The position numbers were made by a program, and so were the translations under genes. The notes below the pieces were generated by a model, which saw only the letters and a list, made by a program, of their open reading frames with translations, made no database searches and was not told where the DNA came from. Positions 52,307-62,660 of a DNA stretch of 64,000 nt are shown one piece after another (the stretch's first letter is position 1; every line of letters begins with the position of its first letter). The stretch is taken from contig NZ_QMDL01000002.1 of assembly GCF_003336705.1 (NCBI RefSeq), positions 233,262 through 297,261 of the forward strand, given 5' to 3'. The DNA comes from Marinobacter litoralis. Lineage in GTDB: Bacteria > Pseudomonadota > Gammaproteobacteria > Pseudomonadales > Oleiphilaceae.

Positions 52307-53365
52307 TCAGGCAGATTCCCGAGTAGCGTCATAAAACATATGCCGCGTAGCCTCATACTCAACCGCTTCAGCCAACTCCTCTTCCTGCTGTTCCTCGGTA
52401 GCACACTGCTCACGCTGCTCCGGGCGAATACCCAGCTTACGGAACAACTGCATATCCGCATCCGCCTCCGGGTTAGAGGTTGTCAGCAACTTCTCCCCGT
52501 AGAAAATCGAATTCGCACCCGCCAGGAAACACAGCGACTGCATCTGCTCATTCATCTGCTCACGACCGGCCGACAGGCGAACATGAGAAGCCGGCATCAT
52601 AATACGCGCCACCGCAATCATCCGGATGAAATCGAACGGCTCCAGATCTTCCACATCTTCCAGCGGCGTACCCTTCACCTTCACCAACATATTCACCGGT
52701 ACACTCTCAGGATGCTGCGGCAAGTTAGCCAACTGAACCAACAGACCCACACGGTCATCCTCATCCTCACCCATACCCAGAATACCGCCGCAGCAAACCT
52801 TCATACCGGCCTTGCGAACGTTATCCAGCGTATCCAGGCGATCTTGGTAGGTACGCGTGGTAATGATGTGGTTGTAGTACTTCTCGGAGGTATCCAGGTT
52901 ATGGTTGTAATAATCCAGACCGGCTTCCGCCAGTTCCTTGGCCTCTTCCTCTTTCAGCATGCCCAGCGTCATACAGGTTTCCAGGCCCAGCGACTTCACC
53001 TGCTGAACCATATCCAGAACATAGGGCATATCTTTCTTTGAGGGGCTGCGCCAAGCCGCACCCATGCAGAACCGTGAAGCGCCCTTTTGCTTCGCCGCTC
53101 GCGCCTCCGCGACAACCTTTTCAATCTCTAACAACTTTTCTTTTTCAAGGCCGGTGTTGTAATGCCCGCTCTGGGGGCAATATTTACAATCTTCCGGGCA
53201 GGCGCCGGTCTTGATAGACAGCAACGTACTGACCTGCACCTCATTGGGATCAAAATGTTCCCGATGCACCGACTGGGCGCGGAACAAGAGATCATTAAAC
53301 GGGAGATTAAAAAGCTCTTGAGCCTCCTGAAGGCTCCAGTCGTGTCGCAGTGCAGTAGCAGTCAT
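52307..53365 (-). CDS. bioB: BioB, biotin synthase
   Basis: A 352-residue radical-SAM enzyme that inserts sulfur into dethiobiotin. The 4Fe-4S cysteines are C56, C60 and C63 in [10 protein letters not shown]; the 2Fe-2S region ([19 protein letters not shown]) follows. The ATG at 53365 is chosen for AGGAC 8 nt upstream; a TTG at 53371 is possible. It leads the bioBFCD operon and is divergent from comF across a 51-nt gap with a BirA-like box. Confidence 0.95.
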   Translation of the reverse strand: MTATALRHDWSLQEAQELFNLPFNDLLFRAQSVHREHFDPNEVQVSTLLSIKTGACPEDCKYCPQSGHYNTGLEKEKLLEIEKVVAEARAAKQKGASRFCMGAAWRSPSKKDMPYVLDMVQQVKSLGLETCMTLGMLKEEEAKELAEAGLDYYNHNLDTSEKYYNHIITTRTYQDRLDTLDNVRKAGMKVCCGGILGMGEDEDDRVGLLVQLANLPQHPESVPVNMLVKVKGTPLEDVEDLEPFDFIRMIAVARIMMPASHVRLSAGREQMNEQMQSLCFLAGANSIFYGEKLLTTSNPEADADMQLFRKLGIRPEQREQCATEEQQEEELAEAVEYEATRHMFYDATRESA

Positions 53366-53374
53366 GTTCAAGTC

Positions 53375-53406
53375 CTGTTAACCTTCACAAGGTATTTGGT
53401 TTACGG
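53375..53406. promoter_or_regulatory. BirA (biotin repressor) operator candidate
   Basis: CTGTTAACC (53375-53383), 14 nt, then GGTTTACGG (53398-53406). The BirA consensus is TTGTAAACC-N14/15-GGTTTACAA; each half here has two mismatches and the spacing is exact. It fills most of the 51-nt gap between divergent bioB and comF, starting 10 nt before bioB. Confidence 0.6.
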
Positions 53407-53416
53407 ATAAACCACG

Positions 53417-54145
53417 ATGATAAACAGACTGAAAGCGCTGTCAACCTTATTGGACCATTTGGTTAACAGAGAGGCGACCACCGGCCGCTGCGTCACTTGC
53501 TTGAACAAACGGGCTTTCCAAGGCCTGTGCTCCCCCTGTCGAGCCGACCTTCCCCACAACCGATTGCATTGCGAGACTTGCGCCCTGCCCCTCGCCTTTG
53601 CCGGCCCCGTCAGGCTCTGTGGCGAATGCCTTACGCAACCACCACCCTTCACACGCTCACGGATTCCCTGGCGTTATCAGTTCCCTGTAGACAGCATGAT
53701 CGGCCGTTACAAATATCAGGGCCAACGTAAGTTCGCGCGGCCGTTGCTCGCGGATTTCAGTGACTATCTGGATCGCACCCTGACCGACTCTGAACGGCCG
53801 GAACTGCTGATTCCCGCGCCCATGCACTGGCAGCGCCGATGGCAACGCGGATTCAATCAATCACAGGACATTGCCGAATACCTGGGGCGACGCCTCAAAA
53901 TCCCGGTCGGAAGCCAAGCGGTTCGGCGCAAACGCAAAGTGCGCGCTCAACGGGGCCTCAGCCGAGACGGACGATTGCGGAATCTGAGCTCGGTATTCGA
54001 GGTTCGTAGACCGATTCCAGAGCGGGTCGCCATTGTTGACGACGTGGTGACAACAGGGGCAACCACGCGGGCACTTGCCAAAGAATTATCGAAAGCTGGT
54101 GCCCGAGACATTCAAATCTGGGCTTTGGCCCGCACGCCCGGTTAA
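53417..54145 (+). CDS. comF: ComF-family phosphoribosyltransferase-like protein
   Basis: A 242-residue protein with an N-terminal zinc-binding part (CVTCLNKR, LCSPC, CETC, CGEC within residues 26-75) and a PRTase domain with the PRPP loop VAIVDDVVTTGATT near residues 205-218. ComF proteins assist ssDNA handling during natural transformation; some relatives have other roles. The same position beside bioB is known from pseudomonads. Its start region overlaps the putative BirA box. Confidence 0.9.
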   Translation: MINRLKALSTLLDHLVNREATTGRCVTCLNKRAFQGLCSPCRADLPHNRLHCETCALPLAFAGPVRLCGECLTQPPPFTRSRIPWRYQFPVDSMIGRYKYQGQRKFARPLLADFSDYLDRTLTDSERPELLIPAPMHWQRRWQRGFNQSQDIAEYLGRRLKIPVGSQAVRRKRKVRAQRGLSRDGRLRNLSSVFEVRRPIPERVAIVDDVVTTGATTRALAKELSKAGARDIQIWALARTPG

Positions 54146-55251
54146 CTCAACTGCTGTTTAACGTATTCGGCAATTGCCAGGCAGGAAGTCAGGCCCGGCG
54201 ACTCGATGCCGAAAAGATGAACCAGCCCTGCAAGACCATGCTCCTCGGGCCCGTCAATTCGGAAGTCGGCAAAGCTGCCATCGGGCCCTGCGAGTTTGGG
54301 GCGAATACCCGCATAAGCCGGCTGAAGCCGGCCCGCATCGACTGAAGGCCACCACTGGCGAATGCCCTCAACAAAAGCACTAATCCGATTCGGATCCACG
54401 GTGTAATCCTCCGAATCCACCCATTCAACGTCCGGCCCAAAACGGGCTTGCCCAGCTAAATCCAGCGTCAGGTGAACGCCAAGCCCACCCGGCTCGGGCA
54501 AGGGGTAAATCAAATGTTTGAACGGGTGTGTACCGCTGTAGGCGAAATACACGCCGCGGGCCAACCATTGCTTCGGTTTGGCTGAACCGGAAAGCCCGCC
54601 CCAGCCCTCCGCAAGCCCCGGCGCAGCCAACCCTGTTGCATTAATCACTTCATTGGCAATCAGGGTAACCGGCGCCTTACCCCCTACGGTGAGACGGTGG
54701 TCCCCATGTGAGCTATCGACAGCCAACACCGGGCTGTTCACCACCAACTGCCCACCTGCATCTTCCAGCTCACCCAGCAGCGACAGCATCAAGCCGTGAG
54801 CGTCGATGATCCCGGTTTCCGGAGACCACAAACCCGCTGCGGCTTTCACATCAGGGCACTGCGCATGAACGGCATCGCCGGTCACCTGCTGTAGGCGAAC
54901 GCCATTTGTCTGTGCCTGTCGACAAATTGCATCCAGCTTCACCGCCTGACGATCGTCAGACGCCACAATCCATTTGCCGCATTTCCGGTGCCCCACCATC
55001 CTGCTAGAACAATACTCATAAAGCAGCTCCCGGCCCCGCACGCAAAGCATCGCTTTCAGGGAGCCGGTCGGATAATAGATGCCGGCATGAATCACTTCGC
55101 TATTGCGCGAAGACGTTCCTTCTCCAAATCGGGACCCGGCTTCAAGTACCAAAACCTCACGCCCCGAACGAGCCAGCTCACGGGCAATGGCCAGGCCTAC
55201 AACTCCGGCTCCAATGACAACCGTTTGAACTTTGTAGCTTTCGGAATTCAA
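54142..55251 (-). CDS. FAD-dependent oxidoreductase (L-2-hydroxyglutarate oxidase-like)
   Basis: A 369-residue DAO-fold protein with TTG start at 55251. The dinucleotide motif is VVIGAGVVGLAIARELA near residue 10, followed by EAGSRFGEGTSSRNSEVIHAGIYYP, a segment typical of the LhgO/L-2-hydroxyglutarate dehydrogenase group. The substrate is not proven. An open frame extends 20 codons further upstream but has no start better than TTG. It overlaps the comF stop tail to tail by 4 nt. Confidence 0.8.
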   Translation of the reverse strand: MNSESYKVQTVVIGAGVVGLAIARELARSGREVLVLEAGSRFGEGTSSRNSEVIHAGIYYPTGSLKAMLCVRGRELLYEYCSSRMVGHRKCGKWIVASDDRQAVKLDAICRQAQTNGVRLQQVTGDAVHAQCPDVKAAAGLWSPETGIIDAHGLMLSLLGELEDAGGQLVVNSPVLAVDSSHGDHRLTVGGKAPVTLIANEVINATGLAAPGLAEGWGGLSGSAKPKQWLARGVYFAYSGTHPFKHLIYPLPEPGGLGVHLTLDLAGQARFGPDVEWVDSEDYTVDPNRISAFVEGIRQWWPSVDAGRLQPAYAGIRPKLAGPDGSFADFRIDGPEEHGLAGLVHLFGIESPGLTSCLAIAEYVKQQLS

Positions 55252-55374
55252 TTTTAAGCCCCGCAAACCGATCCAATGCCTGAAATTAACCCAGATAGCC
55301 CAGCGTTGCATTACCTGAGCTTTCAGAACCGTTATACTTTACACCAAGCGCAACGGATGCACGGAGCATGGAAA

Positions 55375-55797
55375 ATGTCCGACAGGAAGCAGTTTCTTAC
55401 GGTAATGATCGTCGCCGCACTCTTTGTGGGCTGGATTGCTTGGCGTGGCTTTGAAGTCACCAGCCTGAACGATCAACTAAAAGCCGACAAAGTGGTATCC
55501 AGCTACCCTTATCAACATCGGGTGCTTCGGGTAGAAGGCGATACAGCCACGATCAGCTCTCTGCGGTCCCATAGCCTTTCAACACAGCAGGCCTTGTCGG
55601 TGGTATTTCCCGGAATGACACATCTGGCCGACACCCATCGCGACTGGCAAAAAGCGGAACGGGAACTGGCTCAGGTGCAGGCGCGAGCTGGCGACATTGT
55701 TCTGGCATCGCCGAGCATTAACCGCGTGCGCTGGGAACTGGATGAAAACTGGTACCATTTACAATTCATGAAGTCACAACAACACTCGGCCTTCTGA
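55375..55797 (+). CDS. Small membrane-anchored protein before srkA
   Basis: A 140-residue protein I do not recognise. It has a short cytoplasmic N-terminus, one membrane helix (about residues 6-23, LTVMIVAALFVGWIAW) and a soluble, probably periplasmic part. The start at 55375 is supported by CGGAG about 10 nt upstream; the open frame reaches back to 55276, overlapping the divergent gene's upstream region. It ends 5 nt before srkA, so it is probably co-transcribed with it. Confidence 0.7.
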   Translation: MSDRKQFLTVMIVAALFVGWIAWRGFEVTSLNDQLKADKVVSSYPYQHRVLRVEGDTATISSLRSHSLSTQQALSVVFPGMTHLADTHRDWQKAERELAQVQARAGDIVLASPSINRVRWELDENWYHLQFMKSQQHSAF

Positions 55798-55802
55798 TTA
55801 CT

Positions 55803-56822
55803 ATGCAAAACGAGTCTTCTGACATAACCGCTTCTCCCCATCCGTACGACACTCTGCAACCGGATACCATTCTGGATGCCATGGAAGAAGCCGGCTTCCC
55901 TGTCAGTGGACGGCTGTTTGCGTTGAACAGTTATGAAAACCGGGTCTATCAAATCGGGCTGGACGAAGGCTCTCCTGTCATCGCGAAATTCTACCGCCCC
56001 GGCCGCTGGTCGGATGCCGCCATCCGCGAAGAACACGAATTCACGCTGGACCTGCAAGCAGCAGACATCCCCGTAGTCGCGCCATTGGCATTGCGCAACG
56101 GCGACTCGCTAGGTCGTCATGGCGATTTCCGTTTCGCGGTATTTCCTCAGCGCGGCGGCCAAGCCCCCGACACCAGCGTGACCGATACACTCTACCGCCT
56201 GGGCCAGTGGTTGGGCCAAATCCACAATCTGGGCGCTACTAAAACCTTTGCGCATCGGCCGGGGTTTGATCTGATTCGGGGGCTGGAAGAACACAACGCA
56301 TTACTCATTAACGGAGGCTGGATTCCTGACGATCTTCGCCCCGCCTGGGACAGCCTGATCCCGGATTTAATCGAAGGCTGCCAGCGGCGAATGGAAGACG
56401 CCGGCGATGTAAACACGCTCCGCATCCACGGAGATTGCCACGCCGGCAATATTCTTTGCCGTGACGAAGCCATGCTGTTTGTCGATTTAGACGACTGCCG
56501 CACCGGCCCCGCCGTGCAAGATATGTGGCTGTTATTGAACGGCGAAGCTAATGAGCGCGGCAGCCAGTTGGGCGAGCTACTCGAAGGCTACGAAACCTTC
56601 CGGGATTTTGATCGCCGGGAACGGCATCTGATCGAGCCTCTGCGTTGCTATCGCCAAATTGCTCACTGCGCCTGGCTGGCAAGGCGCTGGGAAGACCCTG
56701 CATTCCCCCGTTTTTTCCCATGGTTTGCGCAGCCGCGTTTCTGGTCTGACCAAATCCTGTCCCTGCGTGAACAACTCTCGGCCCTGCAAGAGCCTGCTCT
56801 GACGCTTCCGGGGCAATTCTGA
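55803..56822 (+). CDS. srkA: Stress response kinase A (YihE-type Ser/Thr kinase)
   Basis: A 339-residue kinase of the APH/choline-kinase fold, RdoA/SrkA family. Visible are SYENRVYQIG, the ATP lysine in PVIAKFYRPGRWS, the catalytic loop IHGDCHAGNILC (about residues 202-213) and the metal aspartate in FVDLDDC. E. coli SrkA counters stress-induced cell death, with unknown substrate. It is flanked by two small anchored proteins of unknown role. Confidence 0.92.
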   Translation: MQNESSDITASPHPYDTLQPDTILDAMEEAGFPVSGRLFALNSYENRVYQIGLDEGSPVIAKFYRPGRWSDAAIREEHEFTLDLQAADIPVVAPLALRNGDSLGRHGDFRFAVFPQRGGQAPDTSVTDTLYRLGQWLGQIHNLGATKTFAHRPGFDLIRGLEEHNALLINGGWIPDDLRPAWDSLIPDLIEGCQRRMEDAGDVNTLRIHGDCHAGNILCRDEAMLFVDLDDCRTGPAVQDMWLLLNGEANERGSQLGELLEGYETFRDFDRRERHLIEPLRCYRQIAHCAWLARRWEDPAFPRFFPWFAQPRFWSDQILSLREQLSALQEPALTLPGQF

Positions 56823-56847
56823 ATCCTGACTTCTCGAAGAGGTAACC

Positions 56848-57216
56848 ATGAGCGAAAGTGAAAACCGCTATTCGGCACGTGCCCTTATTGTGACCGCGGT
56901 GATTGCCATCATCGGCACAGTCACAGCGCTGGAGGTCGGCGGACGAATCAAACATTCCGACAACAAAGACCATGTTCCTGTCGGTGATTTTCAGGCCATC
57001 CATGTGGCGCCCGGCGAAGAGTTCCGAATGTCCCGCAAGCCCTCCGGACTGCACGCCGTCTGTGAAAACGGCTACCTAGCCATTGCCGCAGACGTAGACC
57101 CATCGTTTCGCGGCATCCTGGTCGATTACAAAAACCGCGGTGTACGCTGCGCTCGCCCGTCACCAACCGATCGGGACCCGGCAAAACCCAAAGTCGGAGA
57201 CAGTGATGCGCAGTAA
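56848..57216 (+). CDS. Small membrane-anchored protein after srkA
   Basis: A 122-residue protein without a recognised family. It has an N-terminal membrane helix (about residues 11-30, ALIVTAVIAIIGTVTALEVG), then a soluble part with two cysteines (VCENGY and RCARPS) that could form a disulfide if periplasmic. GAAGAGGTAACC precedes the ATG. It overlaps the cmoA start by 11 nt, so it is likely part of the same transcript. Confidence 0.68.
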   Translation: MSESENRYSARALIVTAVIAIIGTVTALEVGGRIKHSDNKDHVPVGDFQAIHVAPGEEFRMSRKPSGLHAVCENGYLAIAADVDPSFRGILVDYKNRGVRCARPSPTDRDPAKPKVGDSDAQ

Positions 57217-57964
57217 AAAACCAACCCCCGCTCCTCAGATGACAGACCGTTTGTTCGCCACCGAGCGCAACCCGGAAGACTTTCGCTTTGATGCCTCGGT
57301 GGCCCGGGTATTTCCTGACATGATTCGCCGATCAGTGCCCGGTTACACCACGATCATTCCGATGATCGAAGTGATTACCGAACAGTACGTTCAACCCGGT
57401 TCTCACTGCTACGATCTGGGCTGCTCACTGGGAGCCTCAACACTGGCCATGCGCCACGGGATACCTCACACCGACTGTACGTTGGTGGGTGTGGACAACT
57501 CGAGCGCCATGATCGAGCGCTGCGAACACTATGTCGCTCTCGACGATCACGAGCTGCCGGTCACCTTGCGCTGCGAAGACATCCTCACCACAGAACTCAG
57601 CCGCGCTTCGGTCACTACCCTGAACTTTACGCTTCAGTTTGTCCCGCCTGAGAAGCGAAAGGATTTGCTGGCACGAATCGCCGATGCCACCTTGCCGGGC
57701 GGCGTACTGATTCTGTCCGAAAAGATCCGCTTCGAATCCGATTCGGAACAGAACACCCAGACGCAGCTGCATCATGAGTTTAAACGCGCCAACGGCTACT
57801 CAGATCTGGAGATCAGCCAAAAACGCGCTGCGATCGAAAACATCATGATTCCCGAAACCCTGAACACCCACAAACAACGGCTGCTGGATACCGGGTTTAA
57901 TCAGGTGCTGGTGTGGTATCAGTGTTTCAATTTTGTTTCCATGCTGGCCATCAAGAACTCTTAA
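57206..57964 (+). CDS. cmoA: CmoA, carboxy-SAM synthase
   Basis: A 252-residue SAM-fold enzyme that makes carboxy-S-adenosylmethionine from SAM and prephenate. Visible are DFRFDASVARVFPDM, the SAM motif CYDLGCSLGAST and NFTLQFVPP. The start at 57206 follows CGGAGA; a later ATG at 57239 is possible. It acts with CmoB, 21 nt downstream, to modify U34 of tRNA. Confidence 0.94.
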   Translation: MRSKKPTPAPQMTDRLFATERNPEDFRFDASVARVFPDMIRRSVPGYTTIIPMIEVITEQYVQPGSHCYDLGCSLGASTLAMRHGIPHTDCTLVGVDNSSAMIERCEHYVALDDHELPVTLRCEDILTTELSRASVTTLNFTLQFVPPEKRKDLLARIADATLPGGVLILSEKIRFESDSEQNTQTQLHHEFKRANGYSDLEISQKRAAIENIMIPETLNTHKQRLLDTGFNQVLVWYQCFNFVSMLAIKNS

Positions 57965-57985
57965 TTACCGGATACCACGAAACCT

Positions 57986-58978
57986 ATGCCTGCTTTCGAC
58001 TGGCGCGAACATTTCTCGCCGTTTATCGACTCCCTCAACCACAGTGATCAGGCAGCCTGGGCCGAGGTTTTGACGGCTCAGCTGATCCGCCGTTTTGAAG
58101 ACAACCCACACGGTGATATGGCGCGCTGGCACGCAGCCCTCCAGGCCTTGCCGTCAGATCTCCCGGCGAAAGTAGAACTGAATTCGTCAGCCGTGACCGT
58201 AACCTCAGAGCAACCCTTAAGCGAACAGGACGCCGAAAATCTCGAGCGGGGTTTACGCGGTTTAATGCCCTGGCGGAAAGGCCCTTTCAATTTTTTCGGC
58301 ACCCACGTGGACACCGAATGGCGGTCAGACTGGAAGTGGGACCGGGTTTCACCTCACCTTGCAGATTTGAAAGGACGCACGATTCTCGATGTCGGTTGCG
58401 GCTCCGGTTATCACTGCTGGCGCATGGCGGGCGCAGGTGCCCGGCAGGTTGTTGGCATCGATCCCGGGCTGCTGTTTATGTTTCAGTTTCTGGCGGTCAA
58501 AGGTTACCTCGGAGACGTTCTGGTAGATCTCTTACCCATTCGCATGGAAGATCTGCCGGACAATCTTGAACACTTCGACACCACCTTCTCCATGGGCGTG
58601 CTATACCACAGGCGCTCCCCAATTGACCACCTGCTGGATTTAAAAGGCACCTTGCGCCGGGGCGGCGAGCTGGTGCTGGAAACACTGGTTGTGGATGGCC
58701 CTGAAGGTTTCAGCCTGATGCCGGAGGATCGTTACGGACAGATGCGCAACGTCTGGTTCTTACCCAGTTGCCCGACACTGATTCGCTGGCTCGAACGGGC
58801 TGGCTTCCGCAACGCCCGAGTCGTGGATGTCAGCGACACCACGACGGAAGAACAACGGCAAACCGACTGGATGCGGTATAACTCGCTGGCCGACTTTCTG
58901 GATCCCAATGATCCTACTAAAACCATTGAAGGTTACCCCGGCCCGAAACGGGCAACGATCATTGCCGAGAAGCCCTGA
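57986..58978 (+). CDS. cmoB: CmoB, tRNA U34 carboxymethyltransferase
   Basis: A 330-residue enzyme that transfers the carboxymethyl group from carboxy-SAM to 5-hydroxyuridine at position 34, giving cmo5U. It has LMPWRKGPFNFFGTHVDTEWRSDWKW, the nucleotide motif ILDVGCGSGYHCWRMAG and SMGVLYHRRSP. It follows cmoA and is ended by a terminator shared with purA. Confidence 0.95.
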   Translation: MPAFDWREHFSPFIDSLNHSDQAAWAEVLTAQLIRRFEDNPHGDMARWHAALQALPSDLPAKVELNSSAVTVTSEQPLSEQDAENLERGLRGLMPWRKGPFNFFGTHVDTEWRSDWKWDRVSPHLADLKGRTILDVGCGSGYHCWRMAGAGARQVVGIDPGLLFMFQFLAVKGYLGDVLVDLLPIRMEDLPDNLEHFDTTFSMGVLYHRRSPIDHLLDLKGTLRRGGELVLETLVVDGPEGFSLMPEDRYGQMRNVWFLPSCPTLIRWLERAGFRNARVVDVSDTTTEEQRQTDWMRYNSLADFLDPNDPTKTIEGYPGPKRATIIAEKP

Positions 58979-58995
58979 TCAAACCTTCAAGGCGT

Positions 58996-59034
58996 AAAAA
59001 AACCGCCAGAAGCTCACGCTAAAGGCGGTTTTTT
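58996..59034. terminator. Bidirectional terminator between cmoB and purA
   Basis: AACCGCC (59001-59007) and GGCGGTT (59024-59030), flanked by a run of As and Ts. It lies 17 nt after cmoB and ends purA from the other side. Confidence 0.88.
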
Positions 59035-59045
59035 GACTCTGACGC

Positions 59046-60350
<1,305 letters not shown>

Positions 60351-60423
60351 TCACATCAGGCGGCCCGAAGGAACGCGCCTTGCACATTTACTCAGGAATA
60401 TTCGTTGAATACCGGCGATACAA

Positions 60424-61605
60424 TCAGCTCAGCATTTCCACAACCCATTGCCCGTCTTTTTTCACCAGCTGACGATCACAACCTTGCAACGCGGGATCTG
60501 CAGGTTCGTCACCCGGCAATTGTCGAATCACTGTTTCAGTCATTCGCAGGCCGGAAATCACACCTTCAAGCGCAGAGTCTTCAGCGGCAGGTGCCCAGAT
60601 GGCGCCCGAACGGTGATGCACTCGCTCACCCAGAGCCACCAACGCGCGTATATCCAAGCTGAAGCCGGTGGCAGGCCGGGCGCGCCCGAAATCACTACCA
60701 ATGGCATCGTAACGACCACCCTTGGCAACCGCATCACCGTGACCGGGAACATAGGCGGCGAATACCAAACCCGTGTGGTAGTTGTATCCGCGCAGCTCGC
60801 AAAAATCGAAACCCAGACTCACTTCCGGGAAGTCGCGACTCAGCATTTCGACCACGCGAGTCAGCTTATTCAAAGCGGCATCAAGCGCCTCGGAGGCACC
60901 TCCCAAAATCACTCGGGCCTGCTCCAGCGCTTCTACGCCGCCGCTTACACGAGCGAGTTCACGTAACCGTGCACCTGCAGAGCCGGGCTCACAGCCACCC
61001 AGCAGGCGATCCAGTTCCGGAACCGACTTTCGAGCCATAGCATCAAAAACAGCCGCCTCGGTGTCTTTATCAAACCCGGAGCTGGCAATCAGACTTTCGT
61101 AAATCGAAACGTGGGCCAGATCCAGATGCACCCGAGGCAATCCGGCTACCCGGAGTGCTTCCAGCATCAGGCTGATAATTTCCAGATCCGCCGCTTCCGA
61201 GGTGCTACCGAACAACTCGCAGCCCGCCTGAATCGGCGTTCGCCCTGTCAGCATATGGCGCGGGCGGGTATGCAGCACATGGCCGGCATAACAAAGGCGG
61301 GTAATACCTTCCTGACCCAGCGTATGCGCATCAATTCGTGCGGCTTGCGGTGTCATATCTGCCCGCACACCCATCATGCGGCCAGTGAGTTGATCGGTCA
61401 GCTTGAACGTCTGCAACTCCAGATCGTGTCCGGTTCCTGTAAACAGGGACTCCAGGTACTCGATCAGGGGCGGGATAACCAATTGGTAACCCCAGCGTTG
61501 GCAGGTGTCCATTACATCCCGGCGCAGGGACTCGATCCGTCCGGCCAGCGGAGGAAGAATGTCTTCAACTCCATCTGGCAGTAACCAGCGATCAGATACT
61601 GTCAT
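60424..61605 (-). CDS. hisZ: HisZ, ATP phosphoribosyltransferase regulatory subunit
   Basis: A 393-residue HisRS-like protein without the anticodon-binding domain. It joins the short HisG to form the first enzyme of histidine synthesis. It begins WLLPDGVEDILPPLAGRIESLRRDV and keeps class II-like motifs (DMTPQAARI in motif 2 position), but lacks the complete HisRS signature. It sits between hflC and purA, its standard place. HisG is not in the window. Confidence 0.93.
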   Translation of the reverse strand: MTVSDRWLLPDGVEDILPPLAGRIESLRRDVMDTCQRWGYQLVIPPLIEYLESLFTGTGHDLELQTFKLTDQLTGRMMGVRADMTPQAARIDAHTLGQEGITRLCYAGHVLHTRPRHMLTGRTPIQAGCELFGSTSEAADLEIISLMLEALRVAGLPRVHLDLAHVSIYESLIASSGFDKDTEAAVFDAMARKSVPELDRLLGGCEPGSAGARLRELARVSGGVEALEQARVILGGASEALDAALNKLTRVVEMLSRDFPEVSLGFDFCELRGYNYHTGLVFAAYVPGHGDAVAKGGRYDAIGSDFGRARPATGFSLDIRALVALGERVHHRSGAIWAPAAEDSALEGVISGLRMTETVIRQLPGDEPADPALQGCDRQLVKKDGQWVVEMLS

Positions 61606-61730
61606 GAGATTCTGTTGTCCGTTTTTCCGTCACCGGCTCAGCTGCCGGGGGGAATGACTCAGGGTTCAAGATGTCCAGGCGAAGAAATACCCAAACAAAA
61701 CCGGAAGGATTCTACACCCTTGGCAGACAC

Positions 61731-61763
61731 AAAAAAACCGGAACACCTACGTATTCCGGTTTT
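61731..61763. terminator. Terminator between hflC and hisZ
   Basis: AACCGGAA (61736-61743) and TTCCGGTT (61754-61761), with an A7 run on the left. For the minus strand this gives a T-run after the stem, so hflX-hflK-hflC transcripts may end here, before hisZ. Confidence 0.75.
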
Positions 61764-61781
61764 CCTTTCAAACCGCCGGTT

Positions 61782-62657
61782 TTAGTTGGCGCCAGCCGGG
61801 TCCTTCAGGAACTTCATGAAAGCACTGTCGGAGTCGATCACCATGATGTCATCCTTGCCGGCAAAGGTTTTCTCGTAAGCCTGCAAGCTACGGTAAAAGC
61901 TGTAAAACTCTTCATTGCTGCCATAAGCTTCGGCATAAATCCGAGCCGCTTCACCGTCGCCCTCACCTCGAGTCATTTCCGCTTCGGCAAAGGCGTTCGC
62001 CAAGGTTACGGTTTGCTGCCGATCAGCATCGGCGCGGATACCTTCCGCCAATTCCAACCCTCGGGAACGAAATTCCTGAGCCAGCTTATGACGCTCGGTC
62101 GCCATCCGGCGATAAACGTTTTCGCTGACCGCACCCGGGAACTCAATCGCTTTCACCCGGATATCAAGAATTTCGATACCGAACTCTTTCACTGCCGTTT
62201 CGTTGGCACGATCTCTCAGTGCGTGCATCAACTCATCGCGCTGACCGGAGACCACCTCGTGCATGGTCCGCACGCCGAACTCGTCACGCAAGCCGTTATC
62301 AACTCGAGACAAAATCAGCGTTTCCGCCCGGCGCTCATCACCACCGGTTGCACGATAGAACTGGTCAACATCACGAATTTTCCACGCCACGTAGGAATCC
62401 ACATCCAGCGGCTTCTTCTCGATGGTGAGGTACTGTCGCGACGGCAGATCCATGGTCAGAACCCGAATATCGAATTCCCGAATCTGATCGATAACCGGCA
62501 CCTTAAAATGGATGCCCGCCTGAATATCGGTTTCAACCAATTCACCAAAGCGGAGCTTCACACCACGATGGGTCTCGGGAATGATGAATACGCTAGACAG
62601 CACGAGCAGGACGACGATAAGAGTGCCTGCAAGGCCCAATACACCTTTAGGTCCCAT
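61782..62657 (-). CDS. hflC: HflC, modulator of FtsH
   Basis: A 291-residue SPFH/prohibitin-family protein. It has an N-terminal membrane helix (about residues 7-25, LGLAGTLIVVLLVLSSVFII), an SPFH domain (about 25-190, GVKLRFGELVETDIQAGIHFKVP) and a helical tail. With HflK it forms a large cage around the FtsH protease at the inner membrane. GAGGAG precedes the ATG. It starts 3 nt after hflK. Confidence 0.95.
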   Translation of the reverse strand: MGPKGVLGLAGTLIVVLLVLSSVFIIPETHRGVKLRFGELVETDIQAGIHFKVPVIDQIREFDIRVLTMDLPSRQYLTIEKKPLDVDSYVAWKIRDVDQFYRATGGDERRAETLILSRVDNGLRDEFGVRTMHEVVSGQRDELMHALRDRANETAVKEFGIEILDIRVKAIEFPGAVSENVYRRMATERHKLAQEFRSRGLELAEGIRADADRQQTVTLANAFAEAEMTRGEGDGEAARIYAEAYGSNEEFYSFYRSLQAYEKTFAGKDDIMVIDSDSAFMKFLKDPAGAN

Positions 62658-62660
62658 AAC

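Noticed and set aside
52010..53041. 343-codon open frame opposite bioF and bioB
   Set aside because: It crosses palindrome H and two well-supported biotin genes on the other strand. Its composition is histidine-, arginine- and glutamine-rich without family features.
55305..55338. Promoter TTGCAT ... TATACT before the small srkA-linked gene
   Set aside because: The spacing between the two hexamers is 21 nt, too long for a normal sigma-70 promoter.
56997..57010. 14-base match (CATCCATGTGGCGC) to the palindrome core inside the gene after srkA
   Set aside because: It lies in a coding frame and has no complementary arms around it, so it is treated as coincidence.
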